Shown piece after piece: positions 31,346 to 39,468 of a stretch of 41,386 nucleotides of DNA. The notes below the pieces were generated by a model that saw only the letters and a program-made list of their open reading frames with translations, ran no database searches and had not been told where the DNA came from. The position numbers were made by a program, and so were the translations under genes. This stretch comes from a virus. The stretch's first letter is position 1. Each line of letters opens with the position of its first letter. The stretch covers positions 1-41,386 of IMG/VR virus record IMGVR_UViG_3300044632_002016, one strand, 5' to 3'.

Positions 31346-31605
31346 GCGTCGAGCGCACATGCCGCGAGGTGCTGGGGGAGGACATTGGGTATTTCCTATT
31401 CAAAATCTCCCCCGATGGGGGGATCCAACGCCGATTGCGTTACGAGACCTACTCGCACAACGACATCCGCGCCTTGGGCCCCTACCTCTCGGTCTCGAGC
31501 TGCGATGAATTCAATGCCGCGTGCGACAGGTTTCTGGCCTCCCGAGGAAAAAAGACAGGAAGAGATTATTCAAAACACATCAACAAAAAGAATTATGACA
31601 TCTAA
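31342..31605 (+). CDS. Hypothetical protein, 87 aa (GTG start)
   Basis: An 87-residue protein. I use GTG 31342, which overlaps the ATPase stop (GTGA), because the sequence from there (VERTCREVLGEDIGYFLFKI) reads as a compact alpha/beta domain ending with a basic tail (DYSKHINKKNYDI). No family is recognised. Its end overlaps the nuclease start by 11 bases. Confidence 0.5.
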   Translation: MSVERTCREVLGEDIGYFLFKISPDGGIQRRLRYETYSHNDIRALGPYLSVSSCDEFNAACDRFLASRGKKTGRDYSKHINKKNYDI

Positions 31606-32623
31606 TATACGACACAGCATGTTGCCGAAGCTGGCGGCTTGCCCGAAATTTACCCCGACTCCTGGCGATGCCGGTCCGGCTGCCCAGCGGGGAACCGTAA
31701 TGGACGAGGCTTTTCGATTGGGGTTGCAGGGCGACTATATCAAGACCGGCTTACTGCCAGAGGAAGATCGCTTGGCGGTCGAATGGGCAATTGCCCTTTT
31801 AGAAGATTATAAACGCACTGGGACTATCGAGGCTCGGGAGGAATACTTGGCGATGCATACGCCGGGCATCGCCCATGTCGGCACGGCCGATGCGCTGTGC
31901 GAGAAGTTGCGCTGGGTTGCTGATCTTAAGACGGGGCAACTAAGAAGCTACATGGAACAGCTCGCCGCCTACGCTTATGCCATGATGCACAGCAGTTTTG
32001 AGCAGGATTACACTGCCCATGTTCTCTACTGCGACCATCAGGTCGTCAAGAGCTACCGCTTTACCTTGGAACAGGCGAAGCAGATCGTGGAACGCATTAT
32101 TGCGGAGGTGAATGACCCCGCAGCGGAGCCTCGGGCGTGTGACTATTGCGGCTGGTGCGCCAATCAAAATTTCTGCCCTGCCGTTGTGAAGCCTGTAGAG
32201 CAGGGGTTGGCGCTGGCAGCACAGCCAGTCACGAGCCTCGAAACGATCCTCGGCACCATCATGGATTCGCCCGAACGGATGGGGGAATTTTTCGCCCAAT
32301 GGAAGATGGCCGAGAAGCTGGTGGCCGAGCCAGTGGAGAAATTCATGCGTGCTCGCCTGGAGACTGGCGCCGAGATACCCGGCTGGAAGCTCACCGATGT
32401 GAAAGGCCGCGAATATGTGGACATCGAGGGCATCGCTTGGGCCGTGAAGGAGGGGAACGCTCCGCTCGGGCAAGTCATCGAGGTCATGGGCGGGAAGATG
32501 ACCGGCACCAAATTCCGCGAGTGGGTCTCGGCGATGCTCGGGACGAACCCGCCGGAGGGTCTCATCCGCACCGGCACCAGCAGCAAACAACTTCGCCAGG
32601 TCAAAGTCACCAAGAGCAAATAA
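31595..32623 (+). CDS. PD-(D/E)XK nuclease, Cas4/AddB-like
   Basis: A 342-residue protein with PD-(D/E)XK exonuclease features: Asp99 in VGTADALC, the ADLKTGQ motif (Asp110, Lys112) and the QxxxY-type helix MEQLAAYAYAM (Gln122). It also has a Cas4/AddB-like cysteine set: Cys16 in AACPKF and a cluster CDYCGWCANQNFC (Cys182, 185, 188, 194), a candidate [4Fe-4S] site. Such nucleases resect DNA ends for recombination. It sits between the Sak4-like ATPase and the SSB-like protein. The C-terminal 120 residues are less conserved. Confidence 0.8.
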   Translation: MTSNIRHSMLPKLAACPKFTPTPGDAGPAAQRGTVMDEAFRLGLQGDYIKTGLLPEEDRLAVEWAIALLEDYKRTGTIEAREEYLAMHTPGIAHVGTADALCEKLRWVADLKTGQLRSYMEQLAAYAYAMMHSSFEQDYTAHVLYCDHQVVKSYRFTLEQAKQIVERIIAEVNDPAAEPRACDYCGWCANQNFCPAVVKPVEQGLALAAQPVTSLETILGTIMDSPERMGEFFAQWKMAEKLVAEPVEKFMRARLETGAEIPGWKLTDVKGREYVDIEGIAWAVKEGNAPLGQVIEVMGGKMTGTKFREWVSAMLGTNPPEGLIRTGTSSKQLRQVKVTKSK

Positions 32624-32701
32624 TTTCTTCGCCAACCTGGTGAACACCGGGGGCAGGAGACAAGGGGGGCTGCGCATCCCAAAAAACGCAGACCAAACAT
32701 T

Positions 32702-33196
32702 ATGCCTACATACCAAGCAAAAAAACCAGAAGCGCCGCAGAGCGGCAACAAATACCATGTCGAGCCAGGGGTCTATAAGTGTGAAGTTTTCACAGCAGAG
32801 GAGAAGACCAGCAAGCGCAAGCCGGATGGCACGGGCGGAAATCCGATGATCGAGCTGACTCTCAAGGTCATGCTGCCGGATGGCAAAACGGGGCCGGAGA
32901 TCCGCGACTACCTTGTTTTCACCGCAAAAAGCGGATGGAAAATCGACGCCTTTCGTGCCTCCTCGGGCGAGGCTGTGCTGGAGGGCGATGCCGAACTCAC
33001 CGCAGAGTCCTGCGAAGGCCGCGAGGTGGTGGCCATGATCGGCGACAAGCCGGGTGACAAGGAAGGCATCTTCTGGAACTTCATCGAATACTACCTCCAC
33101 GGTGAGGAAAGGTCCGAGTTTCTCTGCGGCAAGCCTTTGGCCAAGACTGCACCTAAACACGCAACAACAACTGACGGAGACGACATCCCTTTCTGA
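32702..33196 (+). CDS. SSB-like protein (DUF669-type)
   Basis: A 164-residue protein with the layout of DUF669-type single-stranded-DNA-binding proteins: EPGVYKCEVFTAEEKTSKRK near the N-terminus, a beta-rich core with ELTLKVMLPDGKTGPEIRDY, and an acidic C-terminal tip (TDGDDIPF) like that of SSB proteins, which contacts partner enzymes. It follows a 78-bp spacer and lies with the Sak4-like ATPase and nuclease, which is the expected setting. A G-rich stretch (GACAAGGGGGGCTGC) precedes it. Confidence 0.8.
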   Translation: MPTYQAKKPEAPQSGNKYHVEPGVYKCEVFTAEEKTSKRKPDGTGGNPMIELTLKVMLPDGKTGPEIRDYLVFTAKSGWKIDAFRASSGEAVLEGDAELTAESCEGREVVAMIGDKPGDKEGIFWNFIEYYLHGEERSEFLCGKPLAKTAPKHATTTDGDDIPF

Positions 33197-33199
33197 CCA

Positions 33200-33427
33200 A
33201 TGAGAGGCGTTCTGGAATTTGATCTGCCGCAGGACCAAGCGGAGATGCGTTACGCACAGGCAGGGCTCGACGCCTTGCTGCTGCTTAACGACCTGGACCA
33301 AGAGTGCCGGAGCCGTCTCAAGCACGGCGCCGGCGCGTTTGCCGACCTCGATGAGAGCACCATCGAGCGCATTCGCGAATGGGTGCGAGGCGAGTCGGTG
33401 CGCAGGAATCTGCCGGAGTTGGAATGA
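33200..33427 (+). CDS. Small phage protein, 75 aa
   Basis: A 75-residue protein (LEFDLPQDQAEMRYAQAGLD, then ALLLLNDLDQECRSRLKHG and an acidic helix). The beginning FDLPxDxxE, a helix and LNDLDQECRS are patterns I associate with a small conserved protein in phage replication modules; the function is unknown. It starts three bases after the SSB stop. Confidence 0.65.
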   Translation: MRGVLEFDLPQDQAEMRYAQAGLDALLLLNDLDQECRSRLKHGAGAFADLDESTIERIREWVRGESVRRNLPELE

Positions 33428-33430
33428 GGC

Positions 33431-33637
33431 ATGATCTGGAACCGGCCAGTCACAGAAGCGTGCAATTTCAATGCTCGCCGCTGCATGTGCCTCAAGAAGA
33501 AACGCTACGACACAAAAGAAATGGCCGCCGCGCTCTTAGCAAGGCGGCTGGCCTCGGAGAAAAACCCACCAGAATACCTGCGAGCCTACCACTGCATAAT
33601 CTGTAAGGGCTGGCACTTAACGAAACAGAAAAGATGA
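33431..33637 (+). CDS. Small Cys-rich, zinc-ribbon-like protein, 68 aa
   Basis: A 68-residue basic protein with CNFNARRCMC near the N-terminus and HCIICKGWHLT near the C-terminus, suggesting a zinc-binding fold (Cys pairs separated by ~35 residues). Such small zinc-finger proteins are common in phage replication regions. It overlaps the RuvC-like gene by four bases. Confidence 0.6.
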   Translation: MIWNRPVTEACNFNARRCMCLKKKRYDTKEMAAALLARRLASEKNPPEYLRAYHCIICKGWHLTKQKR

Positions 33638-34071
33638 CTATCCTTGCCCTTGATCCTGGCACGACGGAGACGGCGTTTGTCCTTTGGGACGGGCGCCGGA
33701 TCCTCGAGGCCGACCACCTGCCGAATGCGGAGATCCGCCAAATCCTCATTGGCCGCGAATATGACGCGGTCGCCTGTGAGATGATCGCCTCTTACGGCAT
33801 GGCGGTGGGCAAGGAGGTCTTCGAGACCTGTGTGTGGATCGGGCGGTTCGTGGAAGTGGCTCGGGTGGAGCCGCGCTTGGTCTACCGGCGCGATGCGAAG
33901 CTGCACCTGTGCCACTCGCCCAGGGCGAAGGATGCCAATGTTCGCCAGGCGCTGATCGACCGCCTCGGGCCGCAGGGCACGAAGAAGAACCCCGGCCCGA
34001 CCTACGGCATGCGCTCCCACCTGTGGGCGGCGCTGGCTGTGGCGGTGTATGCGGGGGATGTGAAGGAATAA
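33634..34071 (+). CDS. RuvC-like Holliday junction resolvase
   Basis: A 145-residue RNase H-fold nuclease of the RuvC family. Visible acidic residues are Asp7 in ILALDPGTT and Glu49 in AVACEMIASYG. The helix MAVGKEVFETCVWIGRF and the C-terminal SPRAKDANVRQALIDRLG, then RSHLWAALAVAVY, resemble phage RuvC resolvases, in which Asp/His residues complete the site. It would resolve branched DNA before packaging. A short A/T-rich spacer separates it from the ParB-like gene. Confidence 0.8.
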   Translation: MTILALDPGTTETAFVLWDGRRILEADHLPNAEIRQILIGREYDAVACEMIASYGMAVGKEVFETCVWIGRFVEVARVEPRLVYRRDAKLHLCHSPRAKDANVRQALIDRLGPQGTKKNPGPTYGMRSHLWAALAVAVYAGDVKE

Positions 34072-34075
34072 TAAT

Positions 34076-34795
34076 ATGATAAACAACATAAGTATAGATG
34101 CAGAGTTTCAAAACCTTATTCGACCGCTGTCGGATCAGGAACGGGCGGAGCTTCGGGACAGCCTGTCAAGGTGCGGGTTATTGTCCCCACTTATTATTTG
34201 GAACAACGAAGGCAAAAACATTCTGGTTGATGGTCATAACCGCCTCTCGTTGTGGAAGGAGTTCAATGGGTTCAACGATGAATATGAGCTTAAAACCCAA
34301 GAACTTCGTTTCGGCAACAGGGACAAAGTGAAAGAGTGGATCATCAAGAACCAACTTGGGCGCCGGAACCTTTCGCCGGATGATTACAAACTCCTCGTTG
34401 GGATGCTTTACAACCAGAGGAAAAAGGCAGCTCCAAACCCTGATGGGAAAAACCAGCATTCCGAGGTTAAGGGCCAAAATGGCACTCAACAATCAACAGC
34501 CGAACAAGTAGCCGAAGAAACGGGGGTTTCTCCAAGAACGGTCAAAAGGGCCGCAAAACTCGCCGCAAAAGTTGAGGAAATCCAGCAGGCCGAGCCGGAG
34601 TTGCCGAGGCAGGAAGTCATCACCAAAGCGAAGGAGATCATCGCCGAGGCCGCTCCTAACCCTGAGCCACCCAATCGTTCGTTGGATGAAATGCTCGCCG
34701 AGCGTTGGAATCGGTTCATCAAAGACATCCCCGTAACAGACCACACCGCCGTGCGGTTGTGGGTCACAGCAAAACTCAAGGAGGCCGCGCTATGA
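34076..34795 (+). CDS. ParB/Srx-fold nuclease-like DNA-binding protein
   Basis: A 239-residue protein. Residues 1-62 match a ParB/sulfiredoxin-fold domain: ALR-like helices, GLLSPLIIWNNEGKNIL, and the signature VDGHNRL (51-57). Residues ~138-162 form a helix-turn-helix (TAEQVAEETGVSPRTVKRAA), and the C-terminus is a helical acidic region. This architecture can bind DNA and, with CTP, load as a clamp; it could also act as a regulator. The gene begins a stretch with more AT than its surroundings and overlaps the GHKL gene by four bases, so the two probably act together. Confidence 0.8.
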   Translation: MINNISIDAEFQNLIRPLSDQERAELRDSLSRCGLLSPLIIWNNEGKNILVDGHNRLSLWKEFNGFNDEYELKTQELRFGNRDKVKEWIIKNQLGRRNLSPDDYKLLVGMLYNQRKKAAPNPDGKNQHSEVKGQNGTQQSTAEQVAEETGVSPRTVKRAAKLAAKVEEIQQAEPELPRQEVITKAKEIIAEAAPNPEPPNRSLDEMLAERWNRFIKDIPVTDHTAVRLWVTAKLKEAAL

Positions 34796-36105
34796 ACCCA
34801 AGAGAATTAAAAATTAATGTGGCGAGCACCTTGGTTCGCCTTCGCAATCAGAGTTTCACGCTTCAATCGGCACTCCTTGAATTGATCGACAACTCGATTG
34901 ATGCCGGAGCCAAGAATGTTCGCATCCGGGAATCTGAAAACGATTTGTTTATCGAAGACGATGGGAACGGATTTGAAGATATCTTTCGAGCCTTCGACAT
35001 AGGCGAGAGCCGAAAGGTCGGACAAATCGGACGCTACGGCGTGGGGCTTAAAGATGCCTCGGTTAAGTATTCGCGGAAAACAACAATCATGAGCCGTGGC
35101 AATGCCGCTTCATGTGATTGGGATGAGGCTATGGAAACCGGCACCGCAGAAATCGTCCCAGAAAAGTGCTCTATTGATAGCACGGTCATTGCTTGGTGGG
35201 GCTTTGGCGACCTCTATGGCCGTCAAATCCAAACGCAGGAGATTCGGCGCTGCTATGCTCTGGCATTGGCCCGAAACCTCAACATCGAAGTCAACGGGGT
35301 TAAGTTGCTACCCACCGCACAGCCGGTTTTTATCGAAAGTATCGATGAGACTTTTCAGTATGAAGACAAGCGGGTTCGACTGACGGGCGGGATTTTCAAC
35401 CCGAACGACGAGAACCGCAAGAACTGGGCTGGCTACAACCTGTATTATCAAGGCCGATTAATCGGGCCTGGCCGAATCATGGATTCCGGCATGGGCGACA
35501 CGGCCTGCTCAAACTTTTCTTTTGTTGTGGAGCTTGAGGATGCGGATGCACGGTGGGTGCTGGCGACAAACAAGGACTCGGTGGATGGGTCGGAAGCGTT
35601 GCTGGATTACATATTCACCACCTACACCCGCCCGCTGCTGAAAAAAGCTGAGGTTCAAACTATTGATGTGGCTCTTCGGGAAGTGATCGAGGCCGTGGAA
35701 TCGACCTGTTCGGTTCGCGGGAACATTACCCGAGGGCCTCGTGTGAATACGAATACTCGGGGAGAAGTTCAGAAACAAGGAAGGCCGAAGCAAAATACTT
35801 TTTCCGCAGACAGGGAAGGGCATTACGCCGGAGGGCACTTTGGAAAAATGAACGACGGTGGCTTGCGCCTTCATTTTGTTGATTTGGATAGCCCAACACT
35901 TGGAGAGGTTGAAACCCAAAGCAAGTTGTTGGTGAGCCTTAATAAGCTCAACCCATTCATCGCTGAAAACCTTTCCAACATAGCGGTAATGAAGGCTGTG
36001 GCCGTTATTATTTATTCCATGCATCGCTGCGCTCCAAACGATTTGTATACAAAGCATGTCATCGATGACGCGCTTCAAATCGCAGGGCAGAATTTAGTTA
36101 AATAG
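34792..36105 (+). CDS. GHKL (HSP90/MutL/MORC-like) ATPase
   Basis: A 437-residue protein with an N-terminal Bergerat-fold ATPase: N-box ALLELIDNSIDAGA (residues 27-40) with Glu30 and Asn34, G1 box EDDGNGF (55-61), and G2 box IGRYGVGLKDAS (79-90). The central part (GGIFNPNDENRKNWAGYNLY, then LYYQGRLIGPGRI) resembles the S5-like transducer that follows the ATPase in MORC/MutL-type proteins. A C-terminal ~120-residue region has no clear motif. It could be a chromatin- or DNA-conformation factor, an anti-defence or a defence component. Starts with AAGGAGG close upstream and overlaps the ParB-like stop. Confidence 0.82.
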   Translation: MNPRELKINVASTLVRLRNQSFTLQSALLELIDNSIDAGAKNVRIRESENDLFIEDDGNGFEDIFRAFDIGESRKVGQIGRYGVGLKDASVKYSRKTTIMSRGNAASCDWDEAMETGTAEIVPEKCSIDSTVIAWWGFGDLYGRQIQTQEIRRCYALALARNLNIEVNGVKLLPTAQPVFIESIDETFQYEDKRVRLTGGIFNPNDENRKNWAGYNLYYQGRLIGPGRIMDSGMGDTACSNFSFVVELEDADARWVLATNKDSVDGSEALLDYIFTTYTRPLLKKAEVQTIDVALREVIEAVESTCSVRGNITRGPRVNTNTRGEVQKQGRPKQNTFSADREGHYAGGHFGKMNDGGLRLHFVDLDSPTLGEVETQSKLLVSLNKLNPFIAENLSNIAVMKAVAVIIYSMHRCAPNDLYTKHVIDDALQIAGQNLVK

Positions 36106-36116
36106 TTTTTATTTTA

Positions 36117-37625
36117 ATGCAATACCCTGAGAAAGAGAGCGCCGTCGTCGGCTATATTAGCGTCGCTGGATTCGCCGGCGTGCCGAAGTCGGCGGTCGTG
36201 GACCCCGAGGCATTCAGCTCAACACTGAATGGGCTCTACTACGCCGCTGCGCACCGGCTGCACCACGCTGGCAAGGCTGTAGTTGGCACGACGATCCTTG
36301 AGGCCATCGAGCGGGAGCCGTATTGGCTGAGGCTCGCCGAGGCCGAGGCGAAGGCCGCCGGGATGGTCTCTTGGCAGGATGGTGTGGTGCTGGCGGATAC
36401 TTCGTTGGCATTCAACCCAGCGGGCGGCGCCATCATTGCCGAATACCTTGCCGACATTTCCTCAGCCTCGAATACCCGCAAAGCAACCCGAATAGGCCGG
36501 AATCTGGCAGATGGCAGCATGCCTGTGGCCGAGGCGCTCGAGGAACTGAAACTCCTGGCGAAGCCGAAGTCGGCCATGGTCGGCGTGGAGATGCATACTT
36601 TCGAGCAGCTCTGGGAATACAAGGCGGAAGACGATTCCAGCACCTTGGTGGGCAATCGCTGGCTGTGCCGTGGTGGTCAACTTCTGCTTCTCGGGCAGTC
36701 GGGCATCGGCAAATCCTCCTACACACTCCAGCAGGCGATGACCTGGGCGCTGGGCATGCCGTTCTTTGGCATGAAGCCCAAGCACAAGCTCAAGTGCCTA
36801 ATCGTCCAAGCTGAGAACGACATGGGCGACATGGCTGAAGTGGTGCAAGGCGTGATGTCCTATGTCGTCGCGCAAAGCAAGATGACGCAGCGCGAGGCGG
36901 TGGATATCCTGCGGGAAAATGTGATCGTGGCTCGGGTCACAGCACAGACCGGCGAGGCATTCATCGAGGTGATCCGCGAGCTGATCGTTAAGCACGGTCC
37001 GTTCGATCTGGTGTATGGGGATCCGTTGCTGTCTTTCATCGGCGACGACATTTCCCAACAGGCTGTGGCCAGTCACTTCCTGCGCGAGCTGTGCAACCCG
37101 CTGGCATTCGAGCACGGCTTCGCATGGGTATGGAGCCACCACACCGGCAAGCCCCAATCGGACAGCAAGAGTCGGGCGCATTGGAACGCGAATGACTACG
37201 CCTACATCGGCCTCGGCTCGTCTGAGCTAACGAACTGGGCACGCGCTATCGCCGTGCTGCAAACCACCAAGCATGAAGGAATCTTCAAGGTTCTCCTGGC
37301 GAAGCGTGGCAACCGCGCCGCTGTAGTAGACGAACACGGCCACCCGACCACGGACATCATCATCAAGCACGCCGACAAGGGACTACACTGGGAAGTCGCA
37401 GAACTCCCCGAGGAGACCCAAGAAGAGGGTAAGCCGCAGGGCAAGTCGGGCAGACCGTCCGCACTCACCGCTGTGCAAGAACTCGAGATCGTGACCATGC
37501 ACGCCAAATGGCCAGAGAACAGCCGGGGTTTCTATTCCACTGCCATGAGCAAATACAAGGTCTCTCACGACACCATCAAGCGGGTCTTAAACAAGCACAC
37601 TCACCCACAGAAAGCCGCCGCATAG
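36117..37625 (+). CDS. Replicative helicase, RepA/DnaB-like
   Basis: A 502-residue protein. The N-terminal ~150 residues resemble the DnaB N-terminal helical domain (an alpha-helical core around HRLHHAGKAVVGTTILEAIE). The central RecA-like domain has Walker A GQSGIGKSS (193-201) and Walker B DLVYGDPLLSF (297-307, Asp302), and the WSHHTGKP stretch is typical of AAA_25/RepA-type helicases. The C-terminal ~70 residues hold a winged or HTH-like segment (SKYKVSHDTIKRVLNKHT). It unwinds the phage origin, which probably lies in the iteron array immediately downstream. Confidence 0.85.
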   Translation: MQYPEKESAVVGYISVAGFAGVPKSAVVDPEAFSSTLNGLYYAAAHRLHHAGKAVVGTTILEAIEREPYWLRLAEAEAKAAGMVSWQDGVVLADTSLAFNPAGGAIIAEYLADISSASNTRKATRIGRNLADGSMPVAEALEELKLLAKPKSAMVGVEMHTFEQLWEYKAEDDSSTLVGNRWLCRGGQLLLLGQSGIGKSSYTLQQAMTWALGMPFFGMKPKHKLKCLIVQAENDMGDMAEVVQGVMSYVVAQSKMTQREAVDILRENVIVARVTAQTGEAFIEVIRELIVKHGPFDLVYGDPLLSFIGDDISQQAVASHFLRELCNPLAFEHGFAWVWSHHTGKPQSDSKSRAHWNANDYAYIGLGSSELTNWARAIAVLQTTKHEGIFKVLLAKRGNRAAVVDEHGHPTTDIIIKHADKGLHWEVAELPEETQEEGKPQGKSGRPSALTAVQELEIVTMHAKWPENSRGFYSTAMSKYKVSHDTIKRVLNKHTHPQKAAA

Positions 37626-37639
37626 ATATGTTTTTACTA

Positions 37640-37815
37640 CCTCCGCAAAACCTCCGCAAAACCTCCGCAATATTCCAATTCTGCGGAGCATGGATGACCT
37701 CCGCAAAATTACCTCCGCAAAATCCCCCTAAGAAGGGGGGATTGTTTTGCGGAGGAGTAATTTTTCGGAGGGGTCATTTCCAACCATCAAAATCCGCAAA
37801 ATAGATTATGCGGAG
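37640..37815. promoter_or_regulatory. ori: Iteron cluster, putative replication origin
   Basis: The motif CCTCCGCAAAA is repeated: three copies with 11-bp period at 37640-37650, 37651-37661 and 37662-37671, and two more at 37698-37709 and 37712-37723. Inverted copies occur at 37682-37688 (TGCGGAG), 37745-37755 (TTTTGCGGAGG) and 37809-37815, and a variant (TTTTTCGGAGGGG) at 37761-37773. A direct partial copy is at 37793-37802. A hairpin (AATCCCCC with GGGGGATT) lies at 37721-37744. The array follows directly after the helicase gene. This is the classic arrangement of an iteron-type origin bound by an initiator; which phage protein binds it is unknown. Confidence 0.75.
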
Positions 37816-37822
37816 CAACCAC

Positions 37823-38080
37823 ATGAACACCCCAAAAAAACAAATCGACCCATACATCGCGTGCCAAGCCTGCGGCCGCGAATGGCAAGACCACCCAGGC
37901 CTCGCTCACACCTGCCGACTCGCCACCGATCTGGCGACCTACCTCCGCTGGGCCCTCGATCATGTCGAGCCGCCCGAATACTCCCGCGACATCGGCGAGC
38001 AGGAAGTCTACTGGCAATCCGTCGAGGAAGCCCGACGACTCGTCGTCGAGGCAAGCAATTGGAAAGCACGCCAACCATGA
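37823..38080 (+). CDS. Hypothetical protein with Cys pair, 85 aa
   Basis: An 85-residue protein (NTPKKQIDPYIACQACGREW, then QDHPGLAHTCRLATDLATYL and a helical C-terminus). The CQACG and later HTC give a possible single zinc-binding site. I choose ATG 37823 because the upstream ATG at 37808 lies within the iteron array; GGAG is about seven bases before 37823. Function unknown; its place next to the origin might suggest a replication or initiator role. Confidence 0.55.
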   Translation: MNTPKKQIDPYIACQACGREWQDHPGLAHTCRLATDLATYLRWALDHVEPPEYSRDIGEQEVYWQSVEEARRLVVEASNWKARQP

Positions 38081-38865
38081 AACCCAAACGATCCGCCAAA
38101 CCCGAAACAAAGCACAGCATCGCCACCAAGCTGGCCACCGAATTCCAAGTCAGCGTCCAGACGGCCACCCAGTGGTTCGATGCCGGTTGCCCCATGGATT
38201 ACGAGGAGGCCGTGCAATGGAAGCTCCAGAAGCGTGCACAAGCCGCGATTAAGTCCGAGCAAGGGTCGCAGCCCAACAAGCTGGAAAAAGCCCTACAACA
38301 GGCCGCAGCGTGCGAAGAAACAGTCAACTGGGATGCCATGTCAACCCAGTTCCGCCAGATGTGCGATATCGTCGCCGAGTTTTTCCTGATGGGCATGACG
38401 GTTACAACCATCAATACCAAGCTCGGTGTCGCCGTGCCTGTCATCAACCGCATCATCGCTAACCACCCAGACACCAAAGAGAAGGAAGCCCAAGCCCGCA
38501 CCAATCGCCTCCGAGAGATCGCCAGGCTGTCATCCGATGCACTCGTTGACATGCTCGGGAACCCCATGCAACTCGCTAAGATGAAACCCGCCGAGCTCAA
38601 CTTCATCCTCGGCACAGCTCAAGACAAGCTCAGAGACTCCGAAGGTGCAGCGCAGCTCACCATCAGCATTCACAACAAGATCAATGCATTGTCATTTGAA
38701 GAGCTCATCAACTCCATCCCCAAACAAGTCGATGCCATCGATGCAGAGTTCGAGTTCGAGACCCCGTCGGGAACCAGTAACAGTGCGCAGGCCCCTGTTT
38801 CAAAACCTCCGCTCAGTCTCAATAAGAGCACCGAAAACGAGCCCGATTCTGACGCGTCCGAGTAA
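38077..38865 (+). CDS. DNA-binding HTH protein, small terminase candidate
   Basis: A 262-residue protein. An N-terminal helical HTH-like segment (ATKLATEFQVSVQTATQWFD, residues ~16-35) is followed by long helices (QTKxKE-like; LREIARLSSDALVDMLGNP) and an acidic C-terminus (DAEFEFETPSGTSN and a tail NEPDSDASE). The layout of HTH, helical oligomerisation core and acidic tail fits a small terminase subunit. Four small genes separate it from TerL, which is more than usual, so it may instead be a late regulator. It overlaps the upstream gene by four bases. Confidence 0.5.
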   Translation: MKPKRSAKPETKHSIATKLATEFQVSVQTATQWFDAGCPMDYEEAVQWKLQKRAQAAIKSEQGSQPNKLEKALQQAAACEETVNWDAMSTQFRQMCDIVAEFFLMGMTVTTINTKLGVAVPVINRIIANHPDTKEKEAQARTNRLREIARLSSDALVDMLGNPMQLAKMKPAELNFILGTAQDKLRDSEGAAQLTISIHNKINALSFEELINSIPKQVDAIDAEFEFETPSGTSNSAQAPVSKPPLSLNKSTENEPDSDASE

Positions 38866-39010
38866 GTCATTGCAAATCAACCCAAGCTCACTATCTATTC
38901 TAGGTGTTATCAGAAGTTATCAACCAATAATCGCCCGACAGGGGGGGGAGGGGGGTCGGTCCGCTGGCTCCGCAAAATTACCCCCACTCGTCCAGCCCCC
39001 GAAAAATTTT
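38866..39010. promoter_or_regulatory. Spacer with DnaA-box-like pair, G-tract and a further iteron
   Basis: This 145-bp spacer contains two near-repeats TTATCAGAA (38908-38916) and TTATCAACC (38918-38926), similar to DnaA boxes. A G-rich tract (ACAGGGGGGGGAGGGGGG) follows near 38939-38957, then a copy of the iteron CTCCGCAAAATTACC at 38968-38982. It may be a second part of the origin region or a promoter for the following genes. Confidence 0.5.
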
Positions 39011-39289
39011 ATGAAAAAAACCCAATCGAACAAGCAAGAAACAAAACAAGATCAACCGCCTATGCCGCCTGAGTGGCCGAGGATGGGCAAGGCCGCGCCT
39101 GGGCGGCAGCCGCAGAACCCCCGTGTGTTGCGGGTGGACCTCGACGGGGAGGTGGTGAATGTGCAGGTGCGGTCGAATACCTTCTACCGGGCGAACGAGC
39201 CGGTCTTGGTGGGGGTGGACGCCGGCGGGGCATTAGTGGCTGTGAAGCCGAAGACGAATGCGTTGTTGCACGGGGGGTATGAGGGATGA
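39011..39289 (+). CDS. Hypothetical protein, 92 aa
   Basis: A 92-residue protein with a basic/Gln-rich N-terminus (KKTQSNKQETKQDQPPMPPE), then a beta-rich part (VLRVDLDGEVVNVQVRSNTF and ANEPVLVGVDAGGALVAVK). It may be a small OB-like or barrel fold. No family recognised. It overlaps the next start by four bases. Confidence 0.55.
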   Translation: MKKTQSNKQETKQDQPPMPPEWPRMGKAAPGRQPQNPRVLRVDLDGEVVNVQVRSNTFYRANEPVLVGVDAGGALVAVKPKTNALLHGGYEG

Positions 39290-39468
39290 GCGCCGAAAAG
39301 CACAGCCAGATGCTCGGGCAGATCGCGTGTCTGGTTGAGGAGTTTGTCACCGCAGAAGAGACCACCCTGCAAGGAGTGGCGCATCTCTTGGCCAGGTATT
39401 TCGACCTACGAGCAAAGCAGGCATGGGATTTCGTCGATCAACTCAAAGAGGAGGCCAGCGATGAGTGA
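39286..39468 (+). CDS. Hypothetical small helical protein, 60 aa
   Basis: A 60-residue helical protein (HSQMLGQIACLVEEFVTAEE, ending LKEEASDE). No family recognised. It is chained to its neighbours by overlaps (four bases upstream, eight downstream), which supports translation in the operon leading to TerL. Confidence 0.5.
   Translation: MSAEKHSQMLGQIACLVEEFVTAEETTLQGVAHLLARYFDLRAKQAWDFVDQLKEEASDE

Noticed and set aside
37640-37815. CRISPR array
   Set aside because: Repeat units are 11-14 bp and partly inverted, without unique spacers of 25-40 bp and without cas genes. The pattern is that of iterons.
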